A stretch of 64,000 nucleotides of DNA from Alkaliphilus flagellatus. Lineage in GTDB: Bacteria; Bacillota; Clostridia; Peptostreptococcales; Natronincolaceae. The DNA is taken from the NCBI RefSeq assembly GCF_018919215.1, contig NZ_JAHLQK010000005.1, positions 1 to 64,000 on the forward strand, given 5' to 3'. Made by a program: the position numbers and the translations under genes. Below the pieces are notes generated by a model, which had not been told where the DNA came from, ran no database searches, and was given only the letters and a program-made list of their open reading frames with translations. Shown here piece by piece: positions 37,421-46,399 of this stretch (position 1 is its first letter; each line of letters begins with the position of its first letter).

Positions 37421-37794
37421 GTTGGGCCAATAGTCACGGAAATTTTGATGAAGAACTAGGACCTTTGTTGGTGTTTTTTTATTTCGAATTATATACAATA
37501 AAATTTTATATATTATTGTATATAAAAAAAAAGGAAATCTGTGATTTTTGTTGAATTAATCTATAGTTTATAAAATAATACAAATGTTATTTCTTACAAC
37601 ACATAGGAAATTGTATGCTTTTTAAAACTGCAAATAAGTTATAATTTCCGTAATGTGTTTCAACAAAATCGACATTGAGAATCTTTGAAAAAGATTTTGT
37701 TCTTAAATAGATTTAATATTTATTAAAGACAACCATGGATTATGCCATGACATAAAAACGAATGAAGCTATTTACATAACAAGGGGGTAATATT
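37421..37794. other. Intergenic region before ftsZ with overlapping hairpins
   Basis: No gene is supported in these 374 bases, where ftsA would be expected. There is an 11-bp A/T hairpin (37491-37501 with 37513-37523). Nearer ftsZ, AACAAAATC (37662-37670) can pair with GATTTTGTT (37693-37701), while AATCTTT can instead pair with AAAGATT inside the same stretch. A perfect TATAAT lies at 37640-37645 without a convincing -35. The region may carry ftsZ promoter and leader elements. Confidence 0.5.
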
Positions 37795-38892
37795 GTGTTG
37801 GAATTTGATATGAATATGGAGCCATTCGCTAATATTAAAGTAATTGGTGTTGGCGGTGGAGGTAATAATGCTGTAAATCGTATGATTGAGTCAGGTCTAA
37901 AGGGAGTGGAGTTTATTTCTGTAAATACAGATAAACAGGCTTTATTCACTTCTAAAGCTGAACATAAATTGCAAGTTGGTGAAAAGCTTACGAGGGGTTT
38001 AGGTGCTGGTGCGAATCCTGAAATTGGGAAGAAAGCAGCAGAGGAAAGTAGGGAAGATATAGCCCAATTACTACAAGGAGCAGATATGGTATTTATCACT
38101 TCTGGTATGGGTGGAGGTACAGGTACAGGTGCTGCACCTGTTGTTGCGGAAATTGCTAAGGAACTAGGTATACTTACTGTTGGGGTAGTAACAAAACCCT
38201 TTACTTTTGAAGGTAGAAGAAGAATGATCCATGCAGAGCAGGGTATACAGGAATTAAAAACTCGTGTGGATACTTTAGTTACTATTCCTAATGATAGACT
38301 ACTTCAAGTAATTGAAAAGAAAACAACTATGCTAGAGGCTTTTAGAATAGCAGATAATATATTAAAGCAAGGCGTTCAAGGTATTTCAGATTTAATTGCT
38401 GTACCAGGACTTGTTAATCTTGACTTTGCTGACGTAAAGACAATTATGTTGGAACAAGGTCTAGCTCATATGGGTATAGGTAATGCAAGTGGCGAAAACC
38501 GTGCTGCTGAGGCTGCAAAGCAAGCAATTCAAAGTCCATTACTAGAAACATCAATTACAGGTGCAAAGGGAGTTCTATTAAATATTACAGGCGGATCTAA
38601 CTTAGGATTATTCGAAGTGAATGAGGCTGCCGAATTAGTGGCACAAGCTGCAGATCAGGATGCAAATATTATTTTCGGTGCAGTAATTGATGAAGATTTA
38701 AAAGATGAAATTAGAATTACAGTAATAGCTACTGGTTTTGAAAAAGATATGGTAAAAATGATAGATACTCAAGAACAGAATATCATTAGAAGACCTGAAA
38801 TAAAAGAAGTCGCTGCTACAACTGAACAAGATGTGAAAAGTGATAGAAATGAAGATCTTGATATACCTATTTTTCTCAGGAGAAAAAGATAA
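37795..38892 (+). CDS. ftsZ: Cell division protein FtsZ
   Basis: The 365-residue tubulin-like GTPase forms the Z ring. [19 protein letters not shown], the tubulin signature [20 protein letters not shown], the [10 protein letters not shown]7-loop region and the C-terminal interaction tail [10 protein letters not shown] are all present. It starts at GTG 37795 behind AAGGGGGTAA. It has its own terminator and a long leader, so it is transcribed separately from sbp. The usual partner gene ftsA is absent from the preceding position. Confidence 0.97.
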   Translation: MLEFDMNMEPFANIKVIGVGGGGNNAVNRMIESGLKGVEFISVNTDKQALFTSKAEHKLQVGEKLTRGLGAGANPEIGKKAAEESREDIAQLLQGADMVFITSGMGGGTGTGAAPVVAEIAKELGILTVGVVTKPFTFEGRRRMIHAEQGIQELKTRVDTLVTIPNDRLLQVIEKKTTMLEAFRIADNILKQGVQGISDLIAVPGLVNLDFADVKTIMLEQGLAHMGIGNASGENRAAEAAKQAIQSPLLETSITGAKGVLLNITGGSNLGLFEVNEAAELVAQAADQDANIIFGAVIDEDLKDEIRITVIATGFEKDMVKMIDTQEQNIIRRPEIKEVAATTEQDVKSDRNEDLDIPIFLRRKR

Positions 38893-38926
38893 TATTTACA
38901 TAAATAATAAATTAAATAAAAAATAT

Positions 38927-38956
38927 AAAAGACCAAATTTATGGTCTTTTTCTTTT
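38927..38956 (+). terminator. Intrinsic terminator after ftsZ
   Basis: AAAAGACCA (38927-38935) pairs with TGGTCTTTT (38942-38950), followed by TCTTTTT. Confidence 0.85.
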
Positions 38957-39030
38957 TCCCACGCTTTAATAGTATCGGATGACTTTTGTGATTAACATAT
39001 TTCCACCTAAAATATAATACAAAGTGGTTT

Positions 39031-39077
39031 TTCGACTACAGATAATGACAAAAAAATAATATACAATCCTATATAAT
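39031..39077 (+). promoter_or_regulatory. spoIIG-type promoter with long spacer and 0A-box-like sites
   Basis: ATGACA (39045-39050) and a perfect TATAAT (39072-39077) are separated by 21 bases, too long for an ordinary sigma-A promoter. The Spo0A-activated spoIIG promoter of B. subtilis is known for a 22-bp spacer. TTCGACT (39031-39037; reverse of a TGNCGAA box, 6 of 7) and TGACAAA (39046-39052; 6 of 7) are suitably placed Spo0A box candidates. It lies about 70 bases before spoIIGA. Confidence 0.5.
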
Positions 39078-39145
39078 ATACATAAATCCAAAAAAAATGA
39101 ATAATTTTATAGTGAATATATTATGTCCCTATAAGGGGGAGAGTT

Positions 39146-40036
39146 ATGATCGTATATGCTGAATATGTATTTTTAGAAAACTTTATTATGAATTATATAA
39201 TATTATCTTTAACAGGTAAGTTTGCTAAATACCCTACTAAACGTACAAAATTAATCTTAGCATCTTCCTTAGGAGCTTTATATGCATTTATTATTTTTTT
39301 TCCATCTCTATATTTTTTATTTTCAATATTAATGAAGATTGCTTGTTCCATGTTAATAATTATTTTATCCTTCACGCCATACCGTTTCAAAGACTTTTTT
39401 AGGTTGATAGGTATATTTTATTTAATAACACTAATATTTGGAGGAGCGGGCTTTGCACTTTTTTATTTCACAAGCTTCAATGGAATTGTAAGTAATGGAA
39501 TCTTTTACATGACAAATATATCAATAAAAAACATATTTATTTCTTGTGGCATAGGATATATTTTAATTCAATTTTGTTGGGGTTATATTCAGAAACAGTT
39601 GTCAAAGGAAAAAATATTAATGAATGTTAGAATTAAAATTAATGATGAGATAGTAGATCTAAAAGGCATAGTGGATACGGGTAACTCATTAACAGATCCA
39701 ATTAGCAAGTATCCTGTAATAATTGTAGAATATAATGCAATAAAAAGCCTTTTGCCTGTTGAACTTAAAGATATTTTTCTAAATAATCATGTGTTTAATT
39801 TTGAACAAGTAGTTGAACAATTGGTTGATAGCAATTGGATAACAAGATTTAGAATAATACCTTATCAAGCATTAGGTACCGAAAATGGAATGTTAGTTGG
39901 ATTTAAGCCAGATAATGTATTAATCCATGATGATAAACATAATAGGGATATTAAGGAAATAATCGTTGCTATTTATCATAAGAAACTGTCTAAAACTGGA
40001 GATTATATGGCGTTATTACATCCAGACATTATATAG
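39146..40036 (+). CDS. spoIIGA: Sigma-E processing peptidase SpoIIGA
   Basis: The 296-residue protein has five hydrophobic N-terminal segments (to about 150) and a cytoplasmic aspartic-protease-like domain. The catalytic motif [11 protein letters not shown] has Asp177. Further typical stretches are [21 protein letters not shown]. It cleaves the pro-sequence of sigma-E in the mother cell after a forespore signal (SpoIIR). The substrate gene follows after 56 bases. GGGGGAGAG precedes ATG. Confidence 0.94.
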   Translation: MIVYAEYVFLENFIMNYIILSLTGKFAKYPTKRTKLILASSLGALYAFIIFFPSLYFLFSILMKIACSMLIIILSFTPYRFKDFFRLIGIFYLITLIFGGAGFALFYFTSFNGIVSNGIFYMTNISIKNIFISCGIGYILIQFCWGYIQKQLSKEKILMNVRIKINDEIVDLKGIVDTGNSLTDPISKYPVIIVEYNAIKSLLPVELKDIFLNNHVFNFEQVVEQLVDSNWITRFRIIPYQALGTENGMLVGFKPDNVLIHDDKHNRDIKEIIVAIYHKKLSKTGDYMALLHPDII

Positions 40037-40092
40037 GGAACAGGAAGGGTTATAAATCCTTCTATACAAAATTGAAATTGGAGGTATACAAA

Positions 40093-40827
40093 TTGAATAA
40101 AATTATTAACAAAATGAAGCTAATGTATCGATATTATTTAATTAAAATTTTAAAGAAAGTTAGACTTTATAATGAAGATAGTTTATATTATATAGGAGGT
40201 AGTGAGGCTTTACCTCCGCCTTTAAGTAATGATGAAGAAAGTTTTTTAATAGCTAAGCTTAAGGATGATGAAAGTACTGTTAGAACCATTTTAATTGAAA
40301 GAAATTTACGCTTAGTGGTATATATTGCTAGGAAGTTTGAAAACACAGGAATAGGAATAGAAGATTTAATTTCTATAGGGACAATTGGACTTATAAAGGC
40401 AGTAAATACATTTAACCCAGAAAAAAACATTAAACTTGCTACCTATGCGTCTCGATGCATTGAAAATGAGATTTTAATGTATCTAAGAAGAAATAGTAAA
40501 GTAAGAATGGAAGTTTCATTTGATGAGCCACTAAACATTGATTGGGATGGAAATGAGCTATTACTTTCGGATATATTAGGGACAGAGAATGATATTATAC
40601 ATAAATTTTTAGAGGAAGAAGTGGATAGGGAGCTGTTAAAGATAGCATTAGAAAAATTATCTAAAAGAGAAAGAAAAATAATGGAATTAAGATTTGGCTT
40701 AAATACTGGACAAGAAAAGACTCAAAAAGAGGTTGCAGATATCTTAGGAATTTCACAGTCTTATATTTCAAGATTAGAAAAAAGAATTATAACTAGATTA
40801 CAAAAAGAAATAAATCGTTTGGTGTAA
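40093..40827 (+). CDS. sigE: Mother-cell sporulation sigma factor, pro-sigma-E
   Basis: The 244-residue factor is made as an inactive precursor: a basic N-terminus ([21 protein letters not shown]) comes before the processing region [14 protein letters not shown]. Region 2 is at [33 protein letters not shown], and region 4 ends with [24 protein letters not shown]. Start TTG 40093 is preferred, since TTGGAGGT ends 7 bases upstream. A strong terminator follows directly, so sigG has a separate promoter. Confidence 0.96.
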   Translation: MNKIINKMKLMYRYYLIKILKKVRLYNEDSLYYIGGSEALPPPLSNDEESFLIAKLKDDESTVRTILIERNLRLVVYIARKFENTGIGIEDLISIGTIGLIKAVNTFNPEKNIKLATYASRCIENEILMYLRRNSKVRMEVSFDEPLNIDWDGNELLLSDILGTENDIIHKFLEEEVDRELLKIALEKLSKRERKIMELRFGLNTGQEKTQKEVADILGISQSYISRLEKRIITRLQKEINRLV

Positions 40828-40850
40828 AAAGCAGCTTTGCTGCTTTTTTT
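40826..40850 (+). terminator. Intrinsic terminator after sigE
   Basis: AAAAAGCAGC and GCTGCTTTTT form a 10-bp stem with a TTT loop, then T residues. It overlaps the sigE stop codon. Confidence 0.9.
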
Positions 40851-41044
40851 AGTATAAGAAAATAGCAAATTTCTAATTGGTGATAGATTTTAAGTTGTAG
40901 TAATATTTTGAGATATACTTACACTGTGACAGTAGCAACTACATAGTAGTATAGGAATTTTTATTTTAACAGTATAATTTCGGTCAAACGGTCAATAATC
41001 TAAAATACTAAAGGGGTAATTCATAGTGAAAGGACTGAAAAACA

Positions 41045-41818
41045 ATGCATATTAATAAGGTTGAAATTTGCGGCGTAAACACATCAGAATTACCAGTATT
41101 AAAGAATAGCCAGATGCGGGTATTGTTTGATCGAATTCATAAGGGTGATAATAGTGCTAGAGAAGAGTTTATTCAAGGAAATTTGAGACTAGTATTGAGT
41201 GTAATCCAAAGATTTAACAATAGGGGGGAGCACGTCGATGATTTATTTCAAGTCGGTTGTATAGGTCTTATAAAGGCTATTGATAATTTTGATCTGAGTC
41301 ATAATGTGCGTTTTTCTACATATGCGGTTCCTATGATTATTGGAGAAATACGTAGATACTTAAGAGATAACAACTCGATTAGAGTCAGTAGATCATTAAG
41401 AGATACAGCATATAAGGCTCTCCAAGTAAGGGATCAACTAATCAATAAAAATTCTAAAGAACCAACTATTGCACAAATTGCTGAAGAATTAAATATACCG
41501 AGAGAAGATGTAGTATTTGCTTTAGATGCTATCCAGGATCCTGTTTCTCTTTTTGAGCCAATCTATCAAGATAGTGGTGATGCTATATATGTTATGGATC
41601 AAGTGAGTGATGAAAAAAGCGAAGATGAATGTTGGATTGATGGAATAGCACTTCGCGAAGCTATGAGAAAACTAAATGCTAGAGAAAAACATATTTTATC
41701 CTTAAGATTTTTTGAGGGTAGAACTCAAATGGAAGTTGCAGATGAGATAGGTATATCTCAAGCACAAGTATCTAGATTAGAAAAAACAGCTTTAAGACAT
41801 ATGAGAAAACATATTTAA
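41045..41818 (+). CDS. sigG: Forespore sporulation sigma factor sigma-G
   Basis: The 257-residue factor drives late forespore transcription. The N-terminus MHINKVEICGVNTSELPVL is characteristic of SigG. Region 2 is NLRLVLSVIQRFNNRGEHVDDLFQVGCIGLIKAIDNFD, region 3 contains PTIAQIAEELNIPREDV, and region 4 ends TQMEVADEIGISQAQVSRLEKTAL. A possible sigma-F-like promoter (GTATA 40972-40976, GGTCAATAAT 40990-40999) precedes it, but its 13-base spacer is short, so I count it as weak. Confidence 0.96.
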   Translation: MHINKVEICGVNTSELPVLKNSQMRVLFDRIHKGDNSAREEFIQGNLRLVLSVIQRFNNRGEHVDDLFQVGCIGLIKAIDNFDLSHNVRFSTYAVPMIIGEIRRYLRDNNSIRVSRSLRDTAYKALQVRDQLINKNSKEPTIAQIAEELNIPREDVVFALDAIQDPVSLFEPIYQDSGDAIYVMDQVSDEKSEDECWIDGIALREAMRKLNAREKHILSLRFFEGRTQMEVADEIGISQAQVSRLEKTALRHMRKHI

Positions 41819-41819
41819 T

Positions 41820-41845
41820 CCCTCCTAGTGAGGGGTTTTATTTTT
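41820..41845 (+). terminator. Intrinsic terminator after sigG
   Basis: CCCTC and GAGGG around CTAGT, followed by GTTTTATTTTT, one base after the stop codon. Confidence 0.8.
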
Positions 41846-41920
41846 GTAATAATTTTTATGTAACATATATAAATATAGATATAGGACAAAATGCAATCTA
41901 TAAAGTGGAGGAGGTAAAAT

Positions 41921-42244
41921 ATGATAAAGGCATCAGATTTAACAGAAAAAGAAGTGGTTAATATAACTGATGGTAAAAGAATAGGAATGATTGCTGATAT
42001 GGAAGTTGATTTACAAAAGGGCAAAATTAATGCCATTATAATTCCTGATAGTGGAAGATTAAGAGGATTATTTAGTAAAGAATTAGAATTTGAGATTAGA
42101 TGGAATCAAATAAAAAAAATTGGTGAGGACGTAATATTAGTCGAAATAAAAGATGGATCGGAGCCTCTAAAAGCTTCATCTAGTGATGAGGAAGTTATAT
42201 ATATACCTAGAGAAGTAACAACATCTTCTTCTGAAACTTTTTAA
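41921..42244 (+). CDS. YlmC/YmxH-family PRC-barrel protein
   Basis: The 107-residue protein starts MIKASDLTEKEVVNITDGKRIGMIADMEVDLQKGKINAIIIPD, the PRC-barrel pattern of the YlmC/YmxH family. It is about 25 residues longer at the C-terminus than the short B. subtilis members, the extra part being Ser/Glu-rich (SSSDEEVIYIPREVTTSSSE). YlmC lies just after sigG in Bacilli too. Function is unknown, probably sporulation-linked. GGAGGAGG precedes ATG. Confidence 0.85.
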   Translation: MIKASDLTEKEVVNITDGKRIGMIADMEVDLQKGKINAIIIPDSGRLRGLFSKELEFEIRWNQIKKIGEDVILVEIKDGSEPLKASSSDEEVIYIPREVTTSSSETF

Positions 42245-42358
42245 AAGAATTAGACATCTAAATTTTACTATATTATAATATAGGTAAGTTTAAAATGATT
42301 TGTCGTTTAGGATAAAGGACTGATATTAAACCTATGATAAATGGAAGGAGGAACGACT

Positions 42359-42820
42359 ATGAATTGTCCATTTTGCTCACATCATGAATCAAAGGTAGTA
42401 GATTCCAGACCAACTGATGAAGGACAAGCGATTAGAAGAAGAAGAGAATGTATTGTATGCTCTAAAAGATTTACTACATATGAAAAAGTTGATGAAATCC
42501 CATTGATAGTAGTTAAAAAGAATGGGAATCGGGAGCCTTATAATAGGAATAAAATATTAAATGGAGTAATTAGATCCTGTGAAAAACGACCTGTATCGCT
42601 AAGAGATATCGAACAATTAGTAGATGGAATAGAGAAGCAAATATATAATACAATGGAGCGGGAAATTACAACAGAGCTAATAGGAAACTTAGTAATTGAT
42701 AAAATTAAGTATCTTGATGAGGTTGCCTATGTGAGATTTGCATCGGTCTATAGGGAGTTTAAAGATATAAATACTTTTATGGATGAAGTCAAAAAGATTT
42801 TAAGTGAAAAACCACAATAA
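42359..42820 (+). CDS. nrdR: Transcriptional regulator NrdR
   Basis: The 153-residue repressor of ribonucleotide reductase genes has a zinc ribbon with Cys3, Cys6, Cys31 and Cys34 ([18 protein letters not shown] ... [15 protein letters not shown]), followed by an ATP-cone domain ([29 protein letters not shown]). ATG 42359 is used, because GGAAGGAGG is just upstream and the protein then begins with the family MxCPxC. No nrd genes are near. Confidence 0.96.
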   Translation: MNCPFCSHHESKVVDSRPTDEGQAIRRRRECIVCSKRFTTYEKVDEIPLIVVKKNGNREPYNRNKILNGVIRSCEKRPVSLRDIEQLVDGIEKQIYNTMEREITTELIGNLVIDKIKYLDEVAYVRFASVYREFKDINTFMDEVKKILSEKPQ

Positions 42821-42830
42821 TGGGTATTTT

Positions 42831-42861
42831 ATAAGAGCAGGTCTTTTCTTGCTCTTATTTA
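42831..42861 (+). terminator. Hairpin after nrdR
   Basis: ATAAGAGCA (42831-42839) pairs with TGCTCTTAT (42850-42858), followed by TTATTG. The T run is imperfect. Confidence 0.65.
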
Positions 42862-42881
42862 TTGCTTAGGGAGGAGTAGAG

Positions 42882-43694
42882 ATGGAATACAATATTGTAA
42901 ATAAAAATGAAGTTCAATTTGTAACCTTTGAGAGGTTCAATAATATGCCATTTATTAAGCATGGATTTAGTACTAGAATAGGTGGTGTTAGTGAAGGTGT
43001 ATATAATTCTTTAAATTTAGGTCTAAAAACTGAGGATAGTGAAAATAATGTAAGAAAGAATATTGAGAAATTTACATTGGCAGTAGGAGTGGATAAGGAA
43101 AACTTAGTTATATCAGATCAAGTACACAGCGATGTAATTAAAGTTGTTAATAATGAAGATAAAGGAAAAGGTTACTTCAGAGAAAGGGATTATAGTGGGA
43201 TAGATGGTTTAGTTACAAATGTTAAGGGTATCCCTTTAATGACTATATTTGCTGACTGTGTACCTATATTTTTTGTAGATCCTACAAAGAAAGTCATTGC
43301 CGTAAGCCATGCTGGATGGAAAGGAACTCGATTAAAGATAGGAAAGAAGACAGTAGAAGTTATGATGCATGAGTATGAATCAAATCCAAAAGATATAATA
43401 GCAGTAATAGGACCATCTATAGGGGAGTGCTGCTACGAGGTAGACCAAAGGCTAATCAATGAATTTAATAATAGTTTTATAGATACATCAACATTTGTAT
43501 TTCCAAAGCAAGAATATAAGTATAAGCTTAACCTTTGGAATGCTAACCGTATTACTTTGGAAGAAGCAGGTTTATTAAGTGAAAATATTATAATATCGAG
43601 TTTATGCACAGGCTGTAATTTAGATCTATTTTATTCCTATAGAAAGGAAAAAGGTAATACAGGTAGAATGGGTGCAATAATTCAATTAATATAA
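42882..43694 (+). CDS. pgeF: Purine nucleoside phosphorylase/adenosine deaminase of the YfiH-LACC1 family
   Basis: The 270-residue protein has FIKHGFSTRIGGVSEGVYNSLNLGLKTEDS near the N-terminus and the metal-binding set of the family: His in SDQVHSDVI, Cys in FADCVPIFFVD and His in SHAGWKGTRLKIGKK. The family, once called polyphenol oxidase or laccase, acts on purine nucleosides; in E. coli PgeF removes wrong residues from peptidoglycan precursors. Location downstream of sigG-ylmC matches ylmD in B. subtilis. The response regulator follows by 13 bases. Confidence 0.92.
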   Translation: MEYNIVNKNEVQFVTFERFNNMPFIKHGFSTRIGGVSEGVYNSLNLGLKTEDSENNVRKNIEKFTLAVGVDKENLVISDQVHSDVIKVVNNEDKGKGYFRERDYSGIDGLVTNVKGIPLMTIFADCVPIFFVDPTKKVIAVSHAGWKGTRLKIGKKTVEVMMHEYESNPKDIIAVIGPSIGECCYEVDQRLINEFNNSFIDTSTFVFPKQEYKYKLNLWNANRITLEEAGLLSENIIISSLCTGCNLDLFYSYRKEKGNTGRMGAIIQLI

Positions 43695-43707
43695 TGTGAG
43701 GTGCGTA

Positions 43708-44406
43708 ATGAATCAAAAATATAAGAAAACAATATTAGTAGTTGATGATGAAGAGCATATTTTAGAGCTAATTAAATTTAACCTAGAAAGAGAAGGATAT
43801 AATGTTTTACTATGTGATAATGGAGAAGAAAGTATTTCTATGGTACATAATAATGCTGTTGATCTAGTAGTGTTGGATTTGATGCTTCCAGGAATGAGTG
43901 GAATTGAAGTGTGTAAAAGACTTCACAGAATAGATGAATTTGAAAACCTGCCAATTATTATGTTAACTGCTAAAAGTGAAGAAGCTGACAGAGTGCTAGG
44001 ATTAGAGTTAGGTGCAGATGACTATATAACTAAGCCATTTAGTGTTAGAGAGCTAATAGCTAGAATAAAGGCGGTGCTTAGAAGAAGTGAAGGTAGACAG
44101 GAAAGTATGGAAAAAATCATATGTGTAAAAAATTTGATTATCGATACGGAAAAACATATAGTCACTATTAATGGAGATCCAATAGAATTAACCTATAAAG
44201 AGTTTGAACTTCTAAAAATATTATCAGAGAACAGGGGAAAGGTATTATCTAGAAACCTTTTACTTGATGAAATTTGGGGATATGAATATTTTGGAGAGAC
44301 AAGAACAGTAGATGTACATATTAGACATTTACGAAAAAAAATTGGAGATGATAAGTTAAACGAATATATTGAAACAATAAGAGGAGTAGGATATAAGATG
44401 AAGTAG
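43708..44406 (+). CDS. OmpR/PhoB-family response regulator
   Basis: The 232-residue regulator has a receiver domain (ILVVDDEEHILELIKFNLEREGY; phospho-acceptor Asp in LVVLDLMLPGMSG; Lys in TKPF) and a winged-helix DNA-binding domain (LTYKEFELLKILSENRGKVLSRNLLLDEIWGY, RTVDVHIRHLRKKIGDD). It is PhoP-like. ATG 43708 has GTGAGGTG upstream; the GTG at 43696 would include that site. It pairs with the kinase 8 bases downstream. Confidence 0.93.
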   Translation: MNQKYKKTILVVDDEEHILELIKFNLEREGYNVLLCDNGEESISMVHNNAVDLVVLDLMLPGMSGIEVCKRLHRIDEFENLPIIMLTAKSEEADRVLGLELGADDYITKPFSVRELIARIKAVLRRSEGRQESMEKIICVKNLIIDTEKHIVTINGDPIELTYKEFELLKILSENRGKVLSRNLLLDEIWGYEYFGETRTVDVHIRHLRKKIGDDKLNEYIETIRGVGYKMK

Positions 44407-44414
44407 GTGACATT

Positions 44415-46181
44415 ATGCAGAAAAAGATATTTGTTATTTTTACTCTAATACTGCTTATTAGTACATTGTTAACTGGATTTCTTTCATTAAGCCTTATAAC
44501 TAATAATTATACTAACGAACTTGAACAGAGATTGATTTCAAATGCCCAATTAATAGAGGGTGTAATTAATGAAAATAAAGAATTGGCAAATACTGTAGAG
44601 TTACAAAGACTATCGGAGGATTTAGGTAATAAAATTGATGCAAGAATAACAATTATAGATAAAAATGGTGAAGTATTAGCAGATACATTGCCTAATAGTT
44701 TGCCCGCTAAAAATCATGGAAATAGACCAGAGGTAAGAAAAGCTATGGATGGTGAGATCGGCAGGGAAATTCGTTACAGTAGTACTGTAAAAGAAGATAT
44801 GCTATATATTGCATTACCATCACACTTAGAAGCTGAAAATATAGCGGTAATAAGATTATCTATGGATCTTGTAGAAAGAGATAAAATAAATCAGCGACTA
44901 TTTTATTATACTGGAGCGTCAATTTTATTTAGTTTAGTAGCAGCCTTATTGTTGGGATATAGATTTATTGGTAAACTAATGGAGCCAATTAAACAAATAA
45001 TAGAAGCTTCAAAGAAAATTGCCAATGGAAAATTCGATAGAAGGGTTAAAGTTCAGTCAAATGATGAAATTGGGGAGTTAGCTAATCATTTTAATCATAT
45101 GGCAGACCATCTCGAAAATACGATAGTACAATTATCTGATAGTAATACGAAGTTTAAAGCTTTGCTAACAAGTATGATAAATCCAATTATAGCAATAGAT
45201 AATAATCGGCATATTATATTATTCAATCAATCAGCGGAAGATCTTTTTAAAGTAAATACTAATGATGTTTTAGGGAAAGATATATTAGAAGTCATAAATA
45301 AGTACTCATTAGATAGACAGCTAATAGAAGTATTTACTAATAATAAAAGTCGTATTGAAATAAGTATAAATTATCCTGAAAAAAAAGTACTAAAAATACA
45401 TACTAATCCAATTCAACTTGATCATGATCCAATTAGAACATTAGGAACAGTAGCACTAATTGAAGATATTACAGAAATTAGAAGATTAGAAAAGATGAGA
45501 TCTGATTTTGTCACCAATGTTTCTCACGAGCTAAAAACTCCACTTACATCAATTAGTGGATTTGTTGAAACATTAAAGGCAGGAGCCGTTGAAGATGAAG
45601 AAGTAACAATGCGTTTTCTAGATATAATAGAAATTGAAACTGATAGATTAAAACGTTTAATAAACGATATTTTAACATTATCAGAAATAGAAAATATTGA
45701 AACTAACCTAATTACACATGAAATTTTCCCTGGAGATACTTTAAAGGAGGTAGCTGATGTTATTACACCAATTGCAAATTCTAAAGAAATCGAATTGCAT
45801 ACCGAAGTTGATCTTAATTTACCTACTATATATGGTAATAGAGATTGGTTTAAACAGTTAATAATCAATTTATTAGATAATGCAATTAAGTATACTCCAC
45901 CAGGTGGCAAAGTTCGATTAATAGCCTATAAAAAATATAATAATATTATAATTATAGTGAAAGATACTGGTATAGGTATTCCTAAAAAGGATATTAGCAG
46001 ACTCTTTGAGAGATTTTATAGAGTTGATAAAGCAAGAAGCAGAAAGGTTGGAGGAACAGGCCTAGGATTAGCCATTGTAAAACATATAGTATTATCATTA
46101 AATGGAAGAATCAAAGTAAATAGCGAAGAAGGAAAGGGTACAGAGTTTACTGTGATAATTCCTGTAAATAAAGAAATTTAA
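44415..46181 (+). CDS. PhoR-like sensor histidine kinase
   Basis: The 588-residue kinase has a membrane helix at about 5-28, an extracytoplasmic sensor domain (30-160), a second helix at about 163-185, HAMP (KLMEPIKQIIEASKKIANG), a PAS domain (about 245-345), the HisKA box FVTNVSHELKTPLTSISGF, and the ATPase N, G1 and G2 boxes (LLDNAIKYTP, DTGIGIPKK, GGTGLGLAIV). Layout matches PhoR/WalK. No phosphate transport genes are adjacent, so the signal is unknown. Confidence 0.93.
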   Translation: MQKKIFVIFTLILLISTLLTGFLSLSLITNNYTNELEQRLISNAQLIEGVINENKELANTVELQRLSEDLGNKIDARITIIDKNGEVLADTLPNSLPAKNHGNRPEVRKAMDGEIGREIRYSSTVKEDMLYIALPSHLEAENIAVIRLSMDLVERDKINQRLFYYTGASILFSLVAALLLGYRFIGKLMEPIKQIIEASKKIANGKFDRRVKVQSNDEIGELANHFNHMADHLENTIVQLSDSNTKFKALLTSMINPIIAIDNNRHIILFNQSAEDLFKVNTNDVLGKDILEVINKYSLDRQLIEVFTNNKSRIEISINYPEKKVLKIHTNPIQLDHDPIRTLGTVALIEDITEIRRLEKMRSDFVTNVSHELKTPLTSISGFVETLKAGAVEDEEVTMRFLDIIEIETDRLKRLINDILTLSEIENIETNLITHEIFPGDTLKEVADVITPIANSKEIELHTEVDLNLPTIYGNRDWFKQLIINLLDNAIKYTPPGGKVRLIAYKKYNNIIIIVKDTGIGIPKKDISRLFERFYRVDKARSRKVGGTGLGLAIVKHIVLSLNGRIKVNSEEGKGTEFTVIIPVNKEI

Positions 46182-46197
46182 TACTAACCTGTAATTT

Positions 46198-46230
46198 AAA
46201 AAGATGTTCACTTTTTGAGCATCTTTTTTT
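46198..46230 (+). terminator. Intrinsic terminator after the PhoR-like kinase
   Basis: AAAAAGATG...TCA pairs with TGA...CATCTTTTT (one G-U), followed by T residues. Confidence 0.85.
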
Positions 46231-46399
46231 GTATTATAAAAATCTTAATTAATAATTAGATAATGAAATAGTTTTAATTTATATAATTATTATTTAAGTG
46301 CAAAAAACATTGTTAATGTGCAAATACAATTTATTAAAACAAAACTATAATAATGATAGATATTTAACAAATAAAACTTTATACATGGGAGGAAGTACT

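Noticed and set aside
40972-40999. Sigma-F-like promoter before sigG
   Set aside because: The elements GTATA and GGTCAATAAT match partly, but the spacer is short and the -10 is off at two positions, so it is not listed as a feature.
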